Shown here: positions 24,636 through 34,112 of the stretch, in pieces
How the letters are laid out: each line of letters starts with the position of its first letter
Numbering within the stretch: position 1 is the stretch's first letter
Assembly (NCBI RefSeq): GCF_017811755.1
Contig: NZ_JADDJF010000009.1
Coordinates: forward strand, 58,993 to 122,992
Origin: Pararhodobacter sp. SW119
Lineage (GTDB): Bacteria > Pseudomonadota > Alphaproteobacteria > Rhodobacterales > Rhodobacteraceae
Direction of reading: 5' to 3'
DNA: 64,000 nucleotides
Program-made: the position numbers and the translations under genes
The notes under the pieces: model-generated
What the model saw: only the letters and a program-made list of their open reading frames with translations
What the model was told of the DNA's origin: nothing
Database searches by the model: none

Positions 24636-27251
24636 TCAGTCTGCTCGATCCGTGCCGACGACCTTAAGTCGTCGCGCGTCGGGAGGATACTCGGCGAGCA
24701 GGTCGCTGATCGCCGACGTGAGTTGTTCCAACGAGAAAGGCTTGCCCAGAAAGACGGAACGCGGCGTGCGCGCCAAGCCGGCACTCACCGTATCTTCGGT
24801 ATACCCCGAGATAAAGACCACGGGGACGCCGGGGCGCGACTTGATCGCACGCGCCACCCAGCCCGGCCCGTCGAGCCCGGGCATGATCACGTCGGTAACG
24901 AAGATGTCGACACGCAAATCGGAATCGGCCAGAAACTCCAGCGCCTGCTCTCCGCTATCAGCCTCGATCACCTGGTAGCCCTGGATCCTGAGCGCCCGGG
25001 CCGCAAAAGCGCGCACCGGCGCCTCGTCTTCGACCAGCAGAATTATGGCGTTGACCCGTGATGGCTCCGCCTTGCCTTCGGGTTCGGTCTGCGCGTTCGC
25101 TCTTTTCGGCTTGGGCGCTTTTTCGGTTTTCTGCGCGCCTGAGTTCTGCGCCATCCCTGAATCTGGTTCATCCGCAGCAGATTCAGAAGCGGCGACGAAT
25201 ACGGTGTCGCGGCGCGACGCTGCTACGTCAGCGGTTCGGGTCGCTGCCTCCATCGAAAAGTAGAGTGAAAAGGTGGTACCCGCTCCTTCGATTGAGTCAG
25301 CGAAGATGTATCCGCCCATCTGTTTCACGATCCCGTAGGCTGTGGACAGGCCCAAGCCCGTACCTTCGCCCGTACGCTTGGTGGTAAAGAAGGGTTCGAA
25401 CACCTTCTCGATCATGTCGACAGGGATTCCTACACCTTCGTCGATGACGCGAATAACGGCGTATTCGCCGGCGGGCAGCCGGACACGGCCGAGTTCGGTT
25501 TCTGTCTTGAACCTGGCGCCGCGCGTCTCGATGCGGATCTCTCCGCCCATTGGCATTGCGTCGCGGGCATTCACGACAAGGTTCATGATCACCTGTTCAA
25601 GTTGCCGCCGATCAGCGCGAATCGTACCCAGCGACGCGTCATGGTCCAACGTCAGCGTAATCCGTTCGCCGACCAGCCGTGTCAGAAGGTGGGTCAGTTC
25701 CTCCAGCAGGCTTTCGAGGGACAGAAGTTCGGGCTTGAGCGTTTGCTTGCGTGAGAAGGCCAGAAGCTGCCGCACAAGAGATGCGGCGCGGTTGGTATTC
25801 TGCTGAATCTGCGTGAGGTCGGAAAAATCGGGATCGAAATGGTCACGATTGAGCAACAACAGATCGCAATGGCCCGAAATTGCGGTCAAAAGATTGTTGA
25901 AGTCATGCGCGACGCCGCCAGCGAGCTGTCCGATCGCCTGCATCTTCTGGCTTTGCACGAAACGCGCTTCGAGTGATTTCATCTCGGTCGCGTCCGTCAG
26001 CACTGCGACAAGACGCTGCTCGGAACCCGGTCCGGTGGCGCGCCGCAGCGTAATCTGCACGAAGGTTTCCTGCGCGGGCAATGTGGCGCTCAGTACCTCT
26101 GGGCGGTTGAGCGCGCGACCCGTACGTGCGTCCTCGAACCAGTCGGTAACTGGACGGCCAAGCCCCTCGACCACCTCCCAGAAGAAAGGCGCCTCGCCCG
26201 GCGCAAGACCGAGGAGCGCGCGCGCCTGACGGTTGGTCGCCTCGATCCGACCGTCAGGCGCAAGTTGCATCAGTGCTACCGGCAGATCATCAAAATCCGG
26301 GCGTGTATTTGGTACATTCGCCTGAGCACTCAGCCAGAGAGGCAGGAACACGACGTCAAGCTGGCCGTCGTGACCTGAGACAGCGAAGGCAAGGCAGGTG
26401 ACACTTTCGCCCGAGACTGGCAAGCACACAGTACGACAGCTGCCTGCGGCAATCCCTGCAATGCCTTCGTCCAGAAACCGCTGTACGGGTTCCGGCGCGG
26501 GAACTCCGGCACTGGGCGACCAGTCCAGATAGTGCCGCATCGTACTGTTTGCGGCAACCGGCGCTCCTTCGGCGCCGAGCGTCAGAACCGGCAAACCAAG
26601 CGCATCCACGGCACGAGGACGATCCTGCGCCCCGCGAACAATGCGCCATACCAGAAGCTCGCCCTGCTCTGCCAGATCACGCGCACTGTCGAGTCGAACA
26701 ACCGACAGGCGCAACGAGGCGCCCGGCCGCCCGAAGTCTCGCAGGGCATGACCTTGCAGGAGAGCATCAGCAGTCAGTAAATCGACCATCGCCTCGGGGT
26801 CTGCGGTCCATGTGGCGAGCATGGCCGCTGGAGTGCAACTCGGATAGGTCTGTGCCGCAGAATTGCACTCAAGCAAGCGACCATCCAATCCCGTGATCAG
26901 CACGGGATCTGGATCGTTTCGGGTCATTGTCGCGATCCGGTTCACAAGTCCCGCCAGATCGGCCCGTTGACGTTCGCGAGCAATGACCGCGCTCACTGCA
27001 AGAAGAATGAACGTACAGCCGACCGAAAGCAGCGCTATGACTTCGACTCCGCCACCGAACAATAACGCCGCGGCCAGCGCCAGCACTCCGAAGGAACCCA
27101 AGATCCAGCGCACCGCGGCGAGCCGAGCCAGCAACAGAAAAACCGGACGCCAAGCTGATGGCGCCGGTTGTTTCGCACTCTTCCCCTCTAGGTTTCGTGC
27201 ATCTGAAATGATCGAGCTCGCGGAAGACACGCGCGCCACCTTTCGGTTCAC
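24636..27251 (-). CDS. cckA: Cell-cycle hybrid histidine kinase CckA
   Basis: An 871-residue kinase. Two N-terminal membrane helices (about residues 48-67 and 69-90) are followed by PAS-like domains (about 105-420). The HisKA domain has H449 in AGGVAHDFNNLL and is preceded by FVQSQKMQAIGQL, and an HATPase domain contains EGTGLGLSTAYGIV. A Lys/Ser/Pro-rich linker leads to the receiver domain with D787 (FVTDVIMPGLDG). This matches CckA, the kinase that feeds ChpT and CtrA to control the cell cycle, motility or gene-transfer agents in Rhodobacterales. rsmB lies 81 bases upstream and cobT 77 bases downstream. The pathway role is established for the family; the outputs here are inferred. Confidence 0.93.
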   Translation of the reverse strand: MNRKVARVSSASSIISDARNLEGKSAKQPAPSAWRPVFLLLARLAAVRWILGSFGVLALAAALLFGGGVEVIALLSVGCTFILLAVSAVIARERQRADLAGLVNRIATMTRNDPDPVLITGLDGRLLECNSAAQTYPSCTPAAMLATWTADPEAMVDLLTADALLQGHALRDFGRPGASLRLSVVRLDSARDLAEQGELLVWRIVRGAQDRPRAVDALGLPVLTLGAEGAPVAANSTMRHYLDWSPSAGVPAPEPVQRFLDEGIAGIAAGSCRTVCLPVSGESVTCLAFAVSGHDGQLDVVFLPLWLSAQANVPNTRPDFDDLPVALMQLAPDGRIEATNRQARALLGLAPGEAPFFWEVVEGLGRPVTDWFEDARTGRALNRPEVLSATLPAQETFVQITLRRATGPGSEQRLVAVLTDATEMKSLEARFVQSQKMQAIGQLAGGVAHDFNNLLTAISGHCDLLLLNRDHFDPDFSDLTQIQQNTNRAASLVRQLLAFSRKQTLKPELLSLESLLEELTHLLTRLVGERITLTLDHDASLGTIRADRRQLEQVIMNLVVNARDAMPMGGEIRIETRGARFKTETELGRVRLPAGEYAVIRVIDEGVGIPVDMIEKVFEPFFTTKRTGEGTGLGLSTAYGIVKQMGGYIFADSIEGAGTTFSLYFSMEAATRTADVAASRRDTVFVAASESAADEPDSGMAQNSGAQKTEKAPKPKRANAQTEPEGKAEPSRVNAIILLVEDEAPVRAFAARALRIQGYQVIEADSGEQALEFLADSDLRVDIFVTDVIMPGLDGPGWVARAIKSRPGVPVVFISGYTEDTVSAGLARTPRSVFLGKPFSLEQLTSAISDLLAEYPPDARRLKVVGTDRAD

Positions 27252-27332
27252 CCTTCGGACTGACCTGGCAGATTAATGGATAATATTGGGTTAAGAAAGT
27301 CGGCGCGGATGGGGAATCGATGCGAAGCTTGG

Positions 27333-28502
27333 CTAGAGCTTCCGAAGTATTGAGAGAAAGAATCCGTCGCCTCCCTCGATTGGCGCCCAAACATGACGGG
27401 CGACTTCGGCCCAATCGGAGTAATCATCCAGAAAATTTGCAACGCGGACACCGTTCTCGTCATCGAACAGCGAACAAGTCACGTAAGCAAGAAGGCCGCC
27501 GGGCGTCACCAGATCGGCGCATTGGGCAAGGATTGTGTCTTGGGTTTGCTGAAGCTCGATGAGACGATCTGGCGTTAGGCGCCACTTGGCTTCGGGTGTG
27601 CGCCGCCAGCTGCCGGAGCCGGAACAGGGCGCATCTACCAGCACGCCGGACCAGTGGCCACGGGGTGATGACACCAAGCTAATGTTATCGCCCGCGCGGG
27701 CCGCGCGGGCCGGCAGGTCTTGCATTCGGCGAGGGTCAATGTCGTGCGCGCTTACCTCGAATCCAAGAGCGGCCAACGCCAGCGCCTTCCCGCCCCCACC
27801 CGCACAGTAATCGAGGATCCGCGCGCCTTCAGGAAGATGCTCGCCCAGGGTCTCGACGACCGCCTGTGACGCGGCATCCTGCAGCTCGATCGCGCCAGAG
27901 GCAAAACTGTCGCTCTGCCTCAGCCGTCGTACAGCGCCCGTCAATTCCAGTGCCTGCCGGGCAAGGGGATGCGGGCGGGCCGAAATGCCCAATCCTTCGA
28001 GATCCACCATCACCGCCGATGGGTTGGCGCGCCCTGCATGGACACGTACGAAAACCGGCGCCCGCTCGCGCATCGCGGCCAGGACGGCGTCGGCGCGGGC
28101 GCCCAAAGAAGCGTCAAAATGCGGCAGAAGCCAGTTGGGGCAATCGCCGGAGACCGCGCGCGACAAGGCGGGCGGCGATGCGGAAAGCGCAGCGGACTCC
28201 TCTGCCGACGGCGGGGCGGGGCTGTGGTTGGAACCCGTCCAGCCCTCGGGGGCCTGACCGTCCATGCGCAGCATGCCGAGCATCAGCGCGCGCCCGGTTT
28301 CTGCGGCCGCCCCCGACCACGCCAGGGACGAACGGCGCTGGCGCAAGGCGCGGAAGGCCCAGTCCCGAACGGCTTCGCGGTCGCCCGATCCGGCGTAACG
28401 CGCGCCACGTGCCCAGCGAGTGAGCGCGACTTCGGCGGGCTCGCCTGCAAGAATACGGTCCAAGATCTCGATGGCGGCGGATTGGCGGGCAGCAGGTGTC
28501 AT
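27333..28502 (-). CDS. rsmB: 16S rRNA m5C methyltransferase, RsmB family
   Basis: A 389-residue NOL1/NOP2/Sun methyltransferase. An N-terminal NusB-like helical part is followed by the SAM-binding domain (ILDYCAGGGGKALALA). Two catalytic cysteines are visible: C293 in VLVDAPCSGSGSWRR and C343 in YVTCSLF. The TPEAKWRL segment is typical of RsmB. It methylates a cytosine in 16S rRNA. The start is the ATG at 28502; the open frame extends to 29081 but upstream sequence is antisense to the aminotransferase. The two genes are divergent across a 108-base promoter region. Confidence 0.88.
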   Translation of the reverse strand: MTPAARQSAAIEILDRILAGEPAEVALTRWARGARYAGSGDREAVRDWAFRALRQRRSSLAWSGAAAETGRALMLGMLRMDGQAPEGWTGSNHSPAPPSAEESAALSASPPALSRAVSGDCPNWLLPHFDASLGARADAVLAAMRERAPVFVRVHAGRANPSAVMVDLEGLGISARPHPLARQALELTGAVRRLRQSDSFASGAIELQDAASQAVVETLGEHLPEGARILDYCAGGGGKALALAALGFEVSAHDIDPRRMQDLPARAARAGDNISLVSSPRGHWSGVLVDAPCSGSGSWRRTPEAKWRLTPDRLIELQQTQDTILAQCADLVTPGGLLAYVTCSLFDDENGVRVANFLDDYSDWAEVARHVWAPIEGGDGFFLSILRKL

Positions 28503-28610
28503 GGCTGCCTCAGTGCGACAGGGATGCGCGCTTGGCAAGTCGCTGCCGGGTGCTTGTGCCCGATGCGTCGGTCGGGCAACGTGCGGCAGATCAGACGACC
28601 GGAGTTGCCT

Positions 28611-29783
28611 ATGCTGCCCCTCAATCCTGCCGTTGCCGCCACGCTCGACCCGCCGGTGATGGAGGCTCGACGCTGGCTGGCGGAAACGACCCTGCCGGAG
28701 GGGCTGGCGCTCCTCAACCTCAGCCAGGCGGCACCGGTCGACCCGCCACCGGCGGCATTGCGGGCCGCGATGGCGCGCGCGGTCGAGCAGGATCCGGCCG
28801 TCCACCTTTATGGTCCTGTGCTGGGAAATGCGGACCTGCGCGCGGCGCTCGCCCACCGGACGGCGGCGATCTACGGTGGCGCGGTCGAACCCGAACAGGT
28901 CGCCATAACCTCGGGCTGCAATCAGGCGTTCTGCGCCAGCGTCGCGACCCTGGCCGGGCCGGGGGACGCCGTGATCCTGCCGATGCCGTGGTACTTCAAC
29001 CATGCGATGTGGCTGAGCCTGCAGGGGATCGACTGCGTCCCACTGCCGACCGACGCAGTCCTTCTGCCCGACCCCGACCATTGCGCGACGCTGATCACGC
29101 CGCGGACGAAGGCCATCGCGCTAGTCTCGCCCAACAACCCCGGCGGCGTCGAATACCCGGCCGAGCTGATCGGGGCGTTCGCGGACCTGGCCGCGCGCCA
29201 CGGGATCGCGCTGATCCTCGATGAGACCTACCGCGACTTCGATGCCAAGGACGGCCCGCCGCATGGGCTGTTCGCCGACCCGGGCTGGGCGGAGGTGCTG
29301 ATCCATCTCTACTCCTTCTCGAAGGCGTACCGGCTGACGGGGCACCGGGTCGGGGCGATCATCGCCTCGGCCGCGCGGCTGGCGCAGGTGGAGAAGGTGC
29401 TGGATACGGTGACCATCTGTCCGTCGGGTCCCGGGCAGATGGGGGCGCGCTGGGGGATCGAGAACCTGGAGGACTGGCTGGCGGGCGAGCGCACCGAGGT
29501 GCTGCTGCGTCGCACGGCGATCAGGGCCGGTTTTGAGGATCTGCCGGGTTGGGAGATGTTGGGTTGCGGCGCCTACTTCGCCTATGTGCGCCACCCGTTC
29601 GACGCCCCCGCCCCCGATGTCGCCCGGCGGCTGCTGGCCGAGGCGGGGGTGCTGATGCTGCCCGGCACGATGTTCCGCCCCGCGGGCGCGACCGAGGGCG
29701 CGCGCGAATTGCGCATCGCTTTCGCGAACGCCGACGTCGGGCAGATCGCGGAACTGACCCGCCGGCTGGGGGCGCTGAAGTGA
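28611..29783 (+). CDS. Class I/II pyridoxal-phosphate aminotransferase
   Basis: A 390-residue fold-type I aminotransferase. The PLP lysine is K238 in SFSKAYRLTGHRVGA; the VSPNNPGG motif and the ILDETYRD aspartate that contacts the pyridine nitrogen are present, as is the ELRIAFAN arginine near the C-terminus. Substrates are not predictable; alphaproteobacterial relatives are usually annotated only as aminotransferase. The start is the ATG at 28611 with GGAG seven bases upstream. It is divergent from rsmB. The 410 bases after the stop hold no clear gene, so it is probably monocistronic. Confidence 0.87.
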   Translation: MLPLNPAVAATLDPPVMEARRWLAETTLPEGLALLNLSQAAPVDPPPAALRAAMARAVEQDPAVHLYGPVLGNADLRAALAHRTAAIYGGAVEPEQVAITSGCNQAFCASVATLAGPGDAVILPMPWYFNHAMWLSLQGIDCVPLPTDAVLLPDPDHCATLITPRTKAIALVSPNNPGGVEYPAELIGAFADLAARHGIALILDETYRDFDAKDGPPHGLFADPGWAEVLIHLYSFSKAYRLTGHRVGAIIASAARLAQVEKVLDTVTICPSGPGQMGARWGIENLEDWLAGERTEVLLRRTAIRAGFEDLPGWEMLGCGAYFAYVRHPFDAPAPDVARRLLAEAGVLMLPGTMFRPAGATEGARELRIAFANADVGQIAELTRRLGALK

Positions 29784-30193
29784 GGCAAAACGGCTTGCTT
29801 TGGCGCCGGATCGCGCCGAAATGGAGGGGCGTCCGCTAGCGGACCATCGATCTACCCATTGATATTATTATATATAAGCCGTGATGTTAATCTCATTGAA
29901 AGCTTTGGCTCCGGGTCGATGGGGGTGGCGAATCCGAAATCGCGCGCCCTGCTCCGGTCAAGCCGTTTCCGGTGCCGGTGATCGCCTGGACAGGATGGCA
30001 GCCCGACACCGGCCCCGACGCGCGCGCCGGTTGTATCGACCCGATGGCATGGACCCGGCCCGACTCGGTGATTGACGCATGACCCTGCGACAGGCGATCA
30101 TCGCCCCCGGAGGCGGTTCTGCCCGCGCATCCAAAGCTGCGGGCGGCCGAAGGGAGCGTCGGTCCACCGGCGCAGCATCAGGGGGGAGGGGCC
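29784..30193. other. Intergenic region; AT-rich island and unassigned open stretch
   Basis: A 14-base perfect palindrome (GTCCGCTAGCGGAC) at 29831-29844 follows the aminotransferase and could form a weak hairpin. Positions 29857-29900 are unusually AT-rich, likely promoter DNA. From about 29900 to 30079 one plus-strand frame stays open and gives a protein-like C-terminus (VPVIAWTGWQPDTGPDARAG, ending VIDA), but I find no ATG or GTG at a sensible start. This may be a small unannotated gene, a remnant or chance. The last bases carry GGGGGGAGGGG, the ribosome site of the next gene. Confidence 0.4.
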
Positions 30194-32119
30194 ATGCGGT
30201 GCATCACGGTTCTGGGGCCGTCGCAGTCGGGCAAGTCGACACTCGTGCAGCACCTGGCCGCGCTCGACGGTGGCCGGGGAACCAGCGAGACGATGGAGCC
30301 GCTGACGATGACCACCTTCGAATACCTGGGCGAGCCGTGGTGCGCGCTGGATCTGCCCGGCGGATCGGAATACGCGGCGCTGGCACAGGGCGCGCTGATG
30401 GCCTCGGACGCGGCGGTGCTGGTGGCGCCGGCCGATCCCGAGGCGGCGATGCTGGCCGCACCCTGGCTGCGGGTGATCGAGGCGTCGGGCACGCCGTGCT
30501 TTCTCTTCGTCAACAAGATGGACGCAACGACAGCCCGGGTGCGCGACATCGTGTCCGAACTGCAGGGCTATTCCAACCACTCGATCGTGCTGCGCCAGAT
30601 CCCGATCCGCGAGGGCGAGACAGTGGTGGGCGCGGTCGACCTGATTTCGGAACGCGCGTGGCGCTATCGCGACGGGCAGCAATCGGCGCTGGTGCGGATG
30701 CCGGCGGGCCCGGTGGCCGAGCGCGAGGCCGAGGCGCGCGGCGAGTTGCTGGAGCAGATGTCGGAATACGACGACGCGCTGCTGGAGGAACTGATCGAGG
30801 ACCGCGAACCGGCGACCGGCGCGCTTTATGCCATCGCCCGGCGCGAGCTGAGCGAGAACGTCCTGATCCCGGCGTTCCTGGGCGCGGCAGAGCGATCGAA
30901 CGGCGTGAACCGGCTGATGAAGGCGCTGCGCCACGAGGCGCCTGATGCCGGCCGACTGCGCGAACGCCTGGGCGGCGCGCGCGCGGTGGCCTTCCAGGCC
31001 GAGATCCGCAAGCATCTGGGCAAGGTCGTCGCGATCCGGGCGCTGGAGGACGGCATGGCCATCGGCCAGACGCTGGCGGGCGGTAACCTCGGCGGATTGC
31101 AAAAGCCGGGCGGTGGCGCCGGCGGGCCGATGGCCGCGGGCGAAGTGGCGCTGGCCGTGAAGTCCGACCACCTGGGGGCGGGCCTGCCGCTGCGACCCGA
31201 CACCGCCCTGCCCCGGCCGGACTGGGCGGCGGGACACACGCCGATGCTGACGCGCGTTCTGATCCCCGGCAGCGAGCGCGACGAGGTGCGGCTGTCCGCG
31301 GCGCTGTCCCGGTTGGCCGAGTGCGACCCGTTCCTTCGGCACGAGACCGAGGATGAGACCGGGCAGCCGGTCCTGCGCACGCAGGGGCCGCAGCACCTGC
31401 GCCGCGTTCTGGCGGTGCTGGAGACCGGTTTCGGCCTCACGGTGACGACGCGCGAGCCGCAGGTGCCGTGGCGCGAGACGATCTCGGGGCGCGCCGAGGT
31501 GCGCTATCGTCATCGGAAACAGACCGGGGGCGCCGGGCAGTTCGCCGATGTCGCGCTGATCATCGAACCCCTGCCACGCGGCGAGGGTTTCCGCTTCAGC
31601 GAAACCGTCAAGGGCGGGGCGGTGCCGCGCAACTACATCCCCTCGGTCGCCGAAGGGGCCGAGGATGCGATGGACCGCGGGCCGCTGGGGTTTCCGGTGA
31701 TCGACATTTCGGTGACGCTGACCGACGGCAAGCACCACGCCGTGGACAGTTCCGACCACGCCTTCCGCACCGCCGGGCGGATGGGCACGCGCGAGGGGCT
31801 GACGCAGGCCGGCCCGCTGCTGCTGCAGGCGATCGAACGGATCGACATCCATGTGCCCTCGGCCTGTTCGGGGGCGCTTGTATCGCTGATCTCGGGCCTC
31901 AAGGGTCAGGTGCTGGGCTTCGACCGCGACCCCGACCAACGCGGCTGGGACCTGTTCCGCGCCACCCTGCCGGCGACGGCGCGCGACGACCTGCTGGGAC
32001 AACTGGCGGGGGTCACCCAGGGGACCGCCTGGCTTGAAGCCAGTTTCGACCATTTCGAGGAGGTCTACGGCCGCGAAGCCGACGCGATCAGCAAGGCGCG
32101 TCTGGCGGCGTTGGCCTGA
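30194..32119 (+). CDS. EF-G-like translation factor GTPase with degenerate G motifs
   Basis: A 641-residue protein with the domain order of EF-G: G domain, an EF-Tu-like domain 2, domain III, domain IV (TGGAGQFADVALIIEPLP) and a C-terminal EF-G V-like domain. The G1 loop is GPSQSGKST at 8-16 and the NKMD guanine motif is at 107-110, but G3 reads DLPGG (53-57) instead of DTPGH, so the catalytic histidine is absent, and no switch I threonine is clear. It is shorter than EF-G (about 700). Alphaproteobacteria carry such EF-G-like paralogues alongside true fusA; their role is unsettled. A strong GGGGGGAGGGG ribosome site precedes the ATG. Confidence 0.85.
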   Translation: MRCITVLGPSQSGKSTLVQHLAALDGGRGTSETMEPLTMTTFEYLGEPWCALDLPGGSEYAALAQGALMASDAAVLVAPADPEAAMLAAPWLRVIEASGTPCFLFVNKMDATTARVRDIVSELQGYSNHSIVLRQIPIREGETVVGAVDLISERAWRYRDGQQSALVRMPAGPVAEREAEARGELLEQMSEYDDALLEELIEDREPATGALYAIARRELSENVLIPAFLGAAERSNGVNRLMKALRHEAPDAGRLRERLGGARAVAFQAEIRKHLGKVVAIRALEDGMAIGQTLAGGNLGGLQKPGGGAGGPMAAGEVALAVKSDHLGAGLPLRPDTALPRPDWAAGHTPMLTRVLIPGSERDEVRLSAALSRLAECDPFLRHETEDETGQPVLRTQGPQHLRRVLAVLETGFGLTVTTREPQVPWRETISGRAEVRYRHRKQTGGAGQFADVALIIEPLPRGEGFRFSETVKGGAVPRNYIPSVAEGAEDAMDRGPLGFPVIDISVTLTDGKHHAVDSSDHAFRTAGRMGTREGLTQAGPLLLQAIERIDIHVPSACSGALVSLISGLKGQVLGFDRDPDQRGWDLFRATLPATARDDLLGQLAGVTQGTAWLEASFDHFEEVYGREADAISKARLAALA

Positions 32120-32239
32120 CCGCGGCAGCCGCGGCGCCGCGCCTTCTCAGGCTGACCAGCAAGGGGCAATCCGCTTGCTCCCCGGCGACGGTGCCCTTAC
32201 ACAGGGGTCCGAATTCGCATTGCCGGAAGGGCGCGCCGC

Positions 32240-34099
32240 ATGGCCAAGAAGAAGAGCAGCCAGAACATCCTGGTATGGGTCCTGATGGGCCTTCTGATCC
32301 TGGGCCTTGCGGGCTTCGGGATCGACGGGTTTCTGGGCCAGCGGGTGCGCGCCATCGGCTCTGTCGGCGGGCAGGAGATCACGGTCGACCAGTACGCCCG
32401 GTCGCTGCAACAGCAGATGCGCGGGATCGAGGGGCAGACCGGCCAGGCGATGAGCTTTGCGCAGATGCAGGCCATGGGACTGGACCAGCGGGTGCGGGCG
32501 CAGTTGGTGACGCAGGCCGCGCTGGATGCCGAGGCGGAACGGATCGGGTTGTCGCTGGGCGACGAGAACGTCAGCCGCGCGCTTGCCGAGATCGGCGCGT
32601 TTCGCGGGCCGAGTGGCGAGTTCGATCGCGACAGCTACCGTTTCGCGCTGCAGAACGTCGGGATGACCCCCCGCGAATTCGAGGATGAACTGCGCCGCGA
32701 AACCGCGCGCGGCATTCTGCAGGCGGCGACCGCCGGCGCCGTCGACACCCCCGCGAACCTGCGCAGCGCGCTGCTGGATCACTACGCCACGCGCCATTCG
32801 CTGGCGATCTTCCGGCTGACCGAAGCCATGCTGGACACCCCGGTCGAAGACCCGACCGCGGCCGAGATCGAGGCGTTCTACGACGCCAATACCGAACGCT
32901 TCATGGCGCCCGAGATCCGCCATGTCACCTATGCCTGGATCACGCCGCCGACGCTGTTCGACACGATCGACGTCGAGGAGGAGGCGCTGCGCACGCTCTA
33001 CGACTCGGGCCTGGCGGAGTTTGTCCAGCCCGAGCGGCGCCTGGTCGAACGCCTGGTCTATCCCGACGAGGATGCCGCCACCGACGCCTTTGCGCGGCTG
33101 CAGGAAGGTGAGGTCGAGTTCGAGGATCTCGTGGCCGAACGCGGTCTGGACCTGGACGACACCGACATGGGCGATGTCGCCCGCGCCGATCTGGGCGCCG
33201 CCGGCGACCCGGTTTTCGCCTTGACGGAACCGGGCCAGGTGACGGGGCCGCATCAGACCTCGGTGGGGCCGGCGCTGTTTCGCATGAACGCCATCCTCAG
33301 CGCGCAGGAAGTCACCTTCGAGGAGGCGCGCCCGGATCTGGAGGACGAACTGGCCGCGGACCGCGCCCGGCGCATCATCGCCGATGACTACGACATCTAC
33401 GAAGATCTGCTCGCCGGCGGCGCAACGTTGGAAGACCTTTCGCAGGAGACTGCGCTGGAACTCGGCACGATCGACTGGTTCGAGGACAATTCCGAGGGGA
33501 TCGCGGCCTATGCCGAATTCCGCGCCGCGGTCCGCGCGGCGGATGAGGACGACTTTCCGGCGATGGTCACGCTGTCCGATGGCGGGTTGTTCGCGTTGCG
33601 GCTGGACGGGATCACCGCCCCCGCGCCGCGCCCGCTGGCCGAAGTCCGCGACGAAGCCTTGCAGGGCGCACGCGCCGAACGCGTCGCCGCGCAATTGATG
33701 ACGCAGGCGGAGGACATGCAATCCGCGCTGGCCAACCAGGGCGTCGACGCGTTCGCCGAAGCCAGCGGTCTTGAGCCTGACCGGATAGCGCAGATCACCC
33801 GGCTTGACCGTCTTCCCGACCTGCCGGACGAGTTGATCGAGACCCTCTTTGCCGCCGAACCCGGCGCCCCGGTGATCGCGGCGCAGGGCGACACCGTTCT
33901 GCTGGCGATGCTGACCGACCGGCAGCCGCCCGATCTGCAGGACCCGCAGACCGATCGTCTGATCGCCTCGATCGACAGCCAGATCGGCGCCGCGCTGGCG
34001 CAGGACGTCTTCAGCTATTTCGCGCACGCGCTGGAACGCGAGGCTGGCATCTCGCTCAACCAGGCCGCCATCGAAGCGGTGCACGCCAACTTCCGCTGA
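32240..34099 (+). CDS. ppiD: Peptidyl-prolyl isomerase PpiD-like membrane chaperone
   Basis: A 619-residue protein with one N-terminal membrane helix (ILVWVLMGLLILGLAGFG) after a short basic cytoplasmic tail, then a large periplasmic part. The N-terminal SurA-like helices include VGGQEITVDQYAR and NVGMTPREFEDELRRE. A parvulin-type region occurs around residues 210-350 but is weakly conserved. This layout matches PpiD, which binds proteins leaving the Sec translocon. It is followed 13 bases later by trpE on the same strand, as in other alphaproteobacteria. Isomerase activity cannot be judged. Confidence 0.85.
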   Translation: MAKKKSSQNILVWVLMGLLILGLAGFGIDGFLGQRVRAIGSVGGQEITVDQYARSLQQQMRGIEGQTGQAMSFAQMQAMGLDQRVRAQLVTQAALDAEAERIGLSLGDENVSRALAEIGAFRGPSGEFDRDSYRFALQNVGMTPREFEDELRRETARGILQAATAGAVDTPANLRSALLDHYATRHSLAIFRLTEAMLDTPVEDPTAAEIEAFYDANTERFMAPEIRHVTYAWITPPTLFDTIDVEEEALRTLYDSGLAEFVQPERRLVERLVYPDEDAATDAFARLQEGEVEFEDLVAERGLDLDDTDMGDVARADLGAAGDPVFALTEPGQVTGPHQTSVGPALFRMNAILSAQEVTFEEARPDLEDELAADRARRIIADDYDIYEDLLAGGATLEDLSQETALELGTIDWFEDNSEGIAAYAEFRAAVRAADEDDFPAMVTLSDGGLFALRLDGITAPAPRPLAEVRDEALQGARAERVAAQLMTQAEDMQSALANQGVDAFAEASGLEPDRIAQITRLDRLPDLPDELIETLFAAEPGAPVIAAQGDTVLLAMLTDRQPPDLQDPQTDRLIASIDSQIGAALAQDVFSYFAHALEREAGISLNQAAIEAVHANFR

Positions 34100-34112
34100 C
34101 CGCAGGTCCCAG

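Noticed and set aside
30098..32053. A 651-codon minus-strand frame
   Set aside because: It is antisense to the EF-G-like gene and has composition of a shadow frame.
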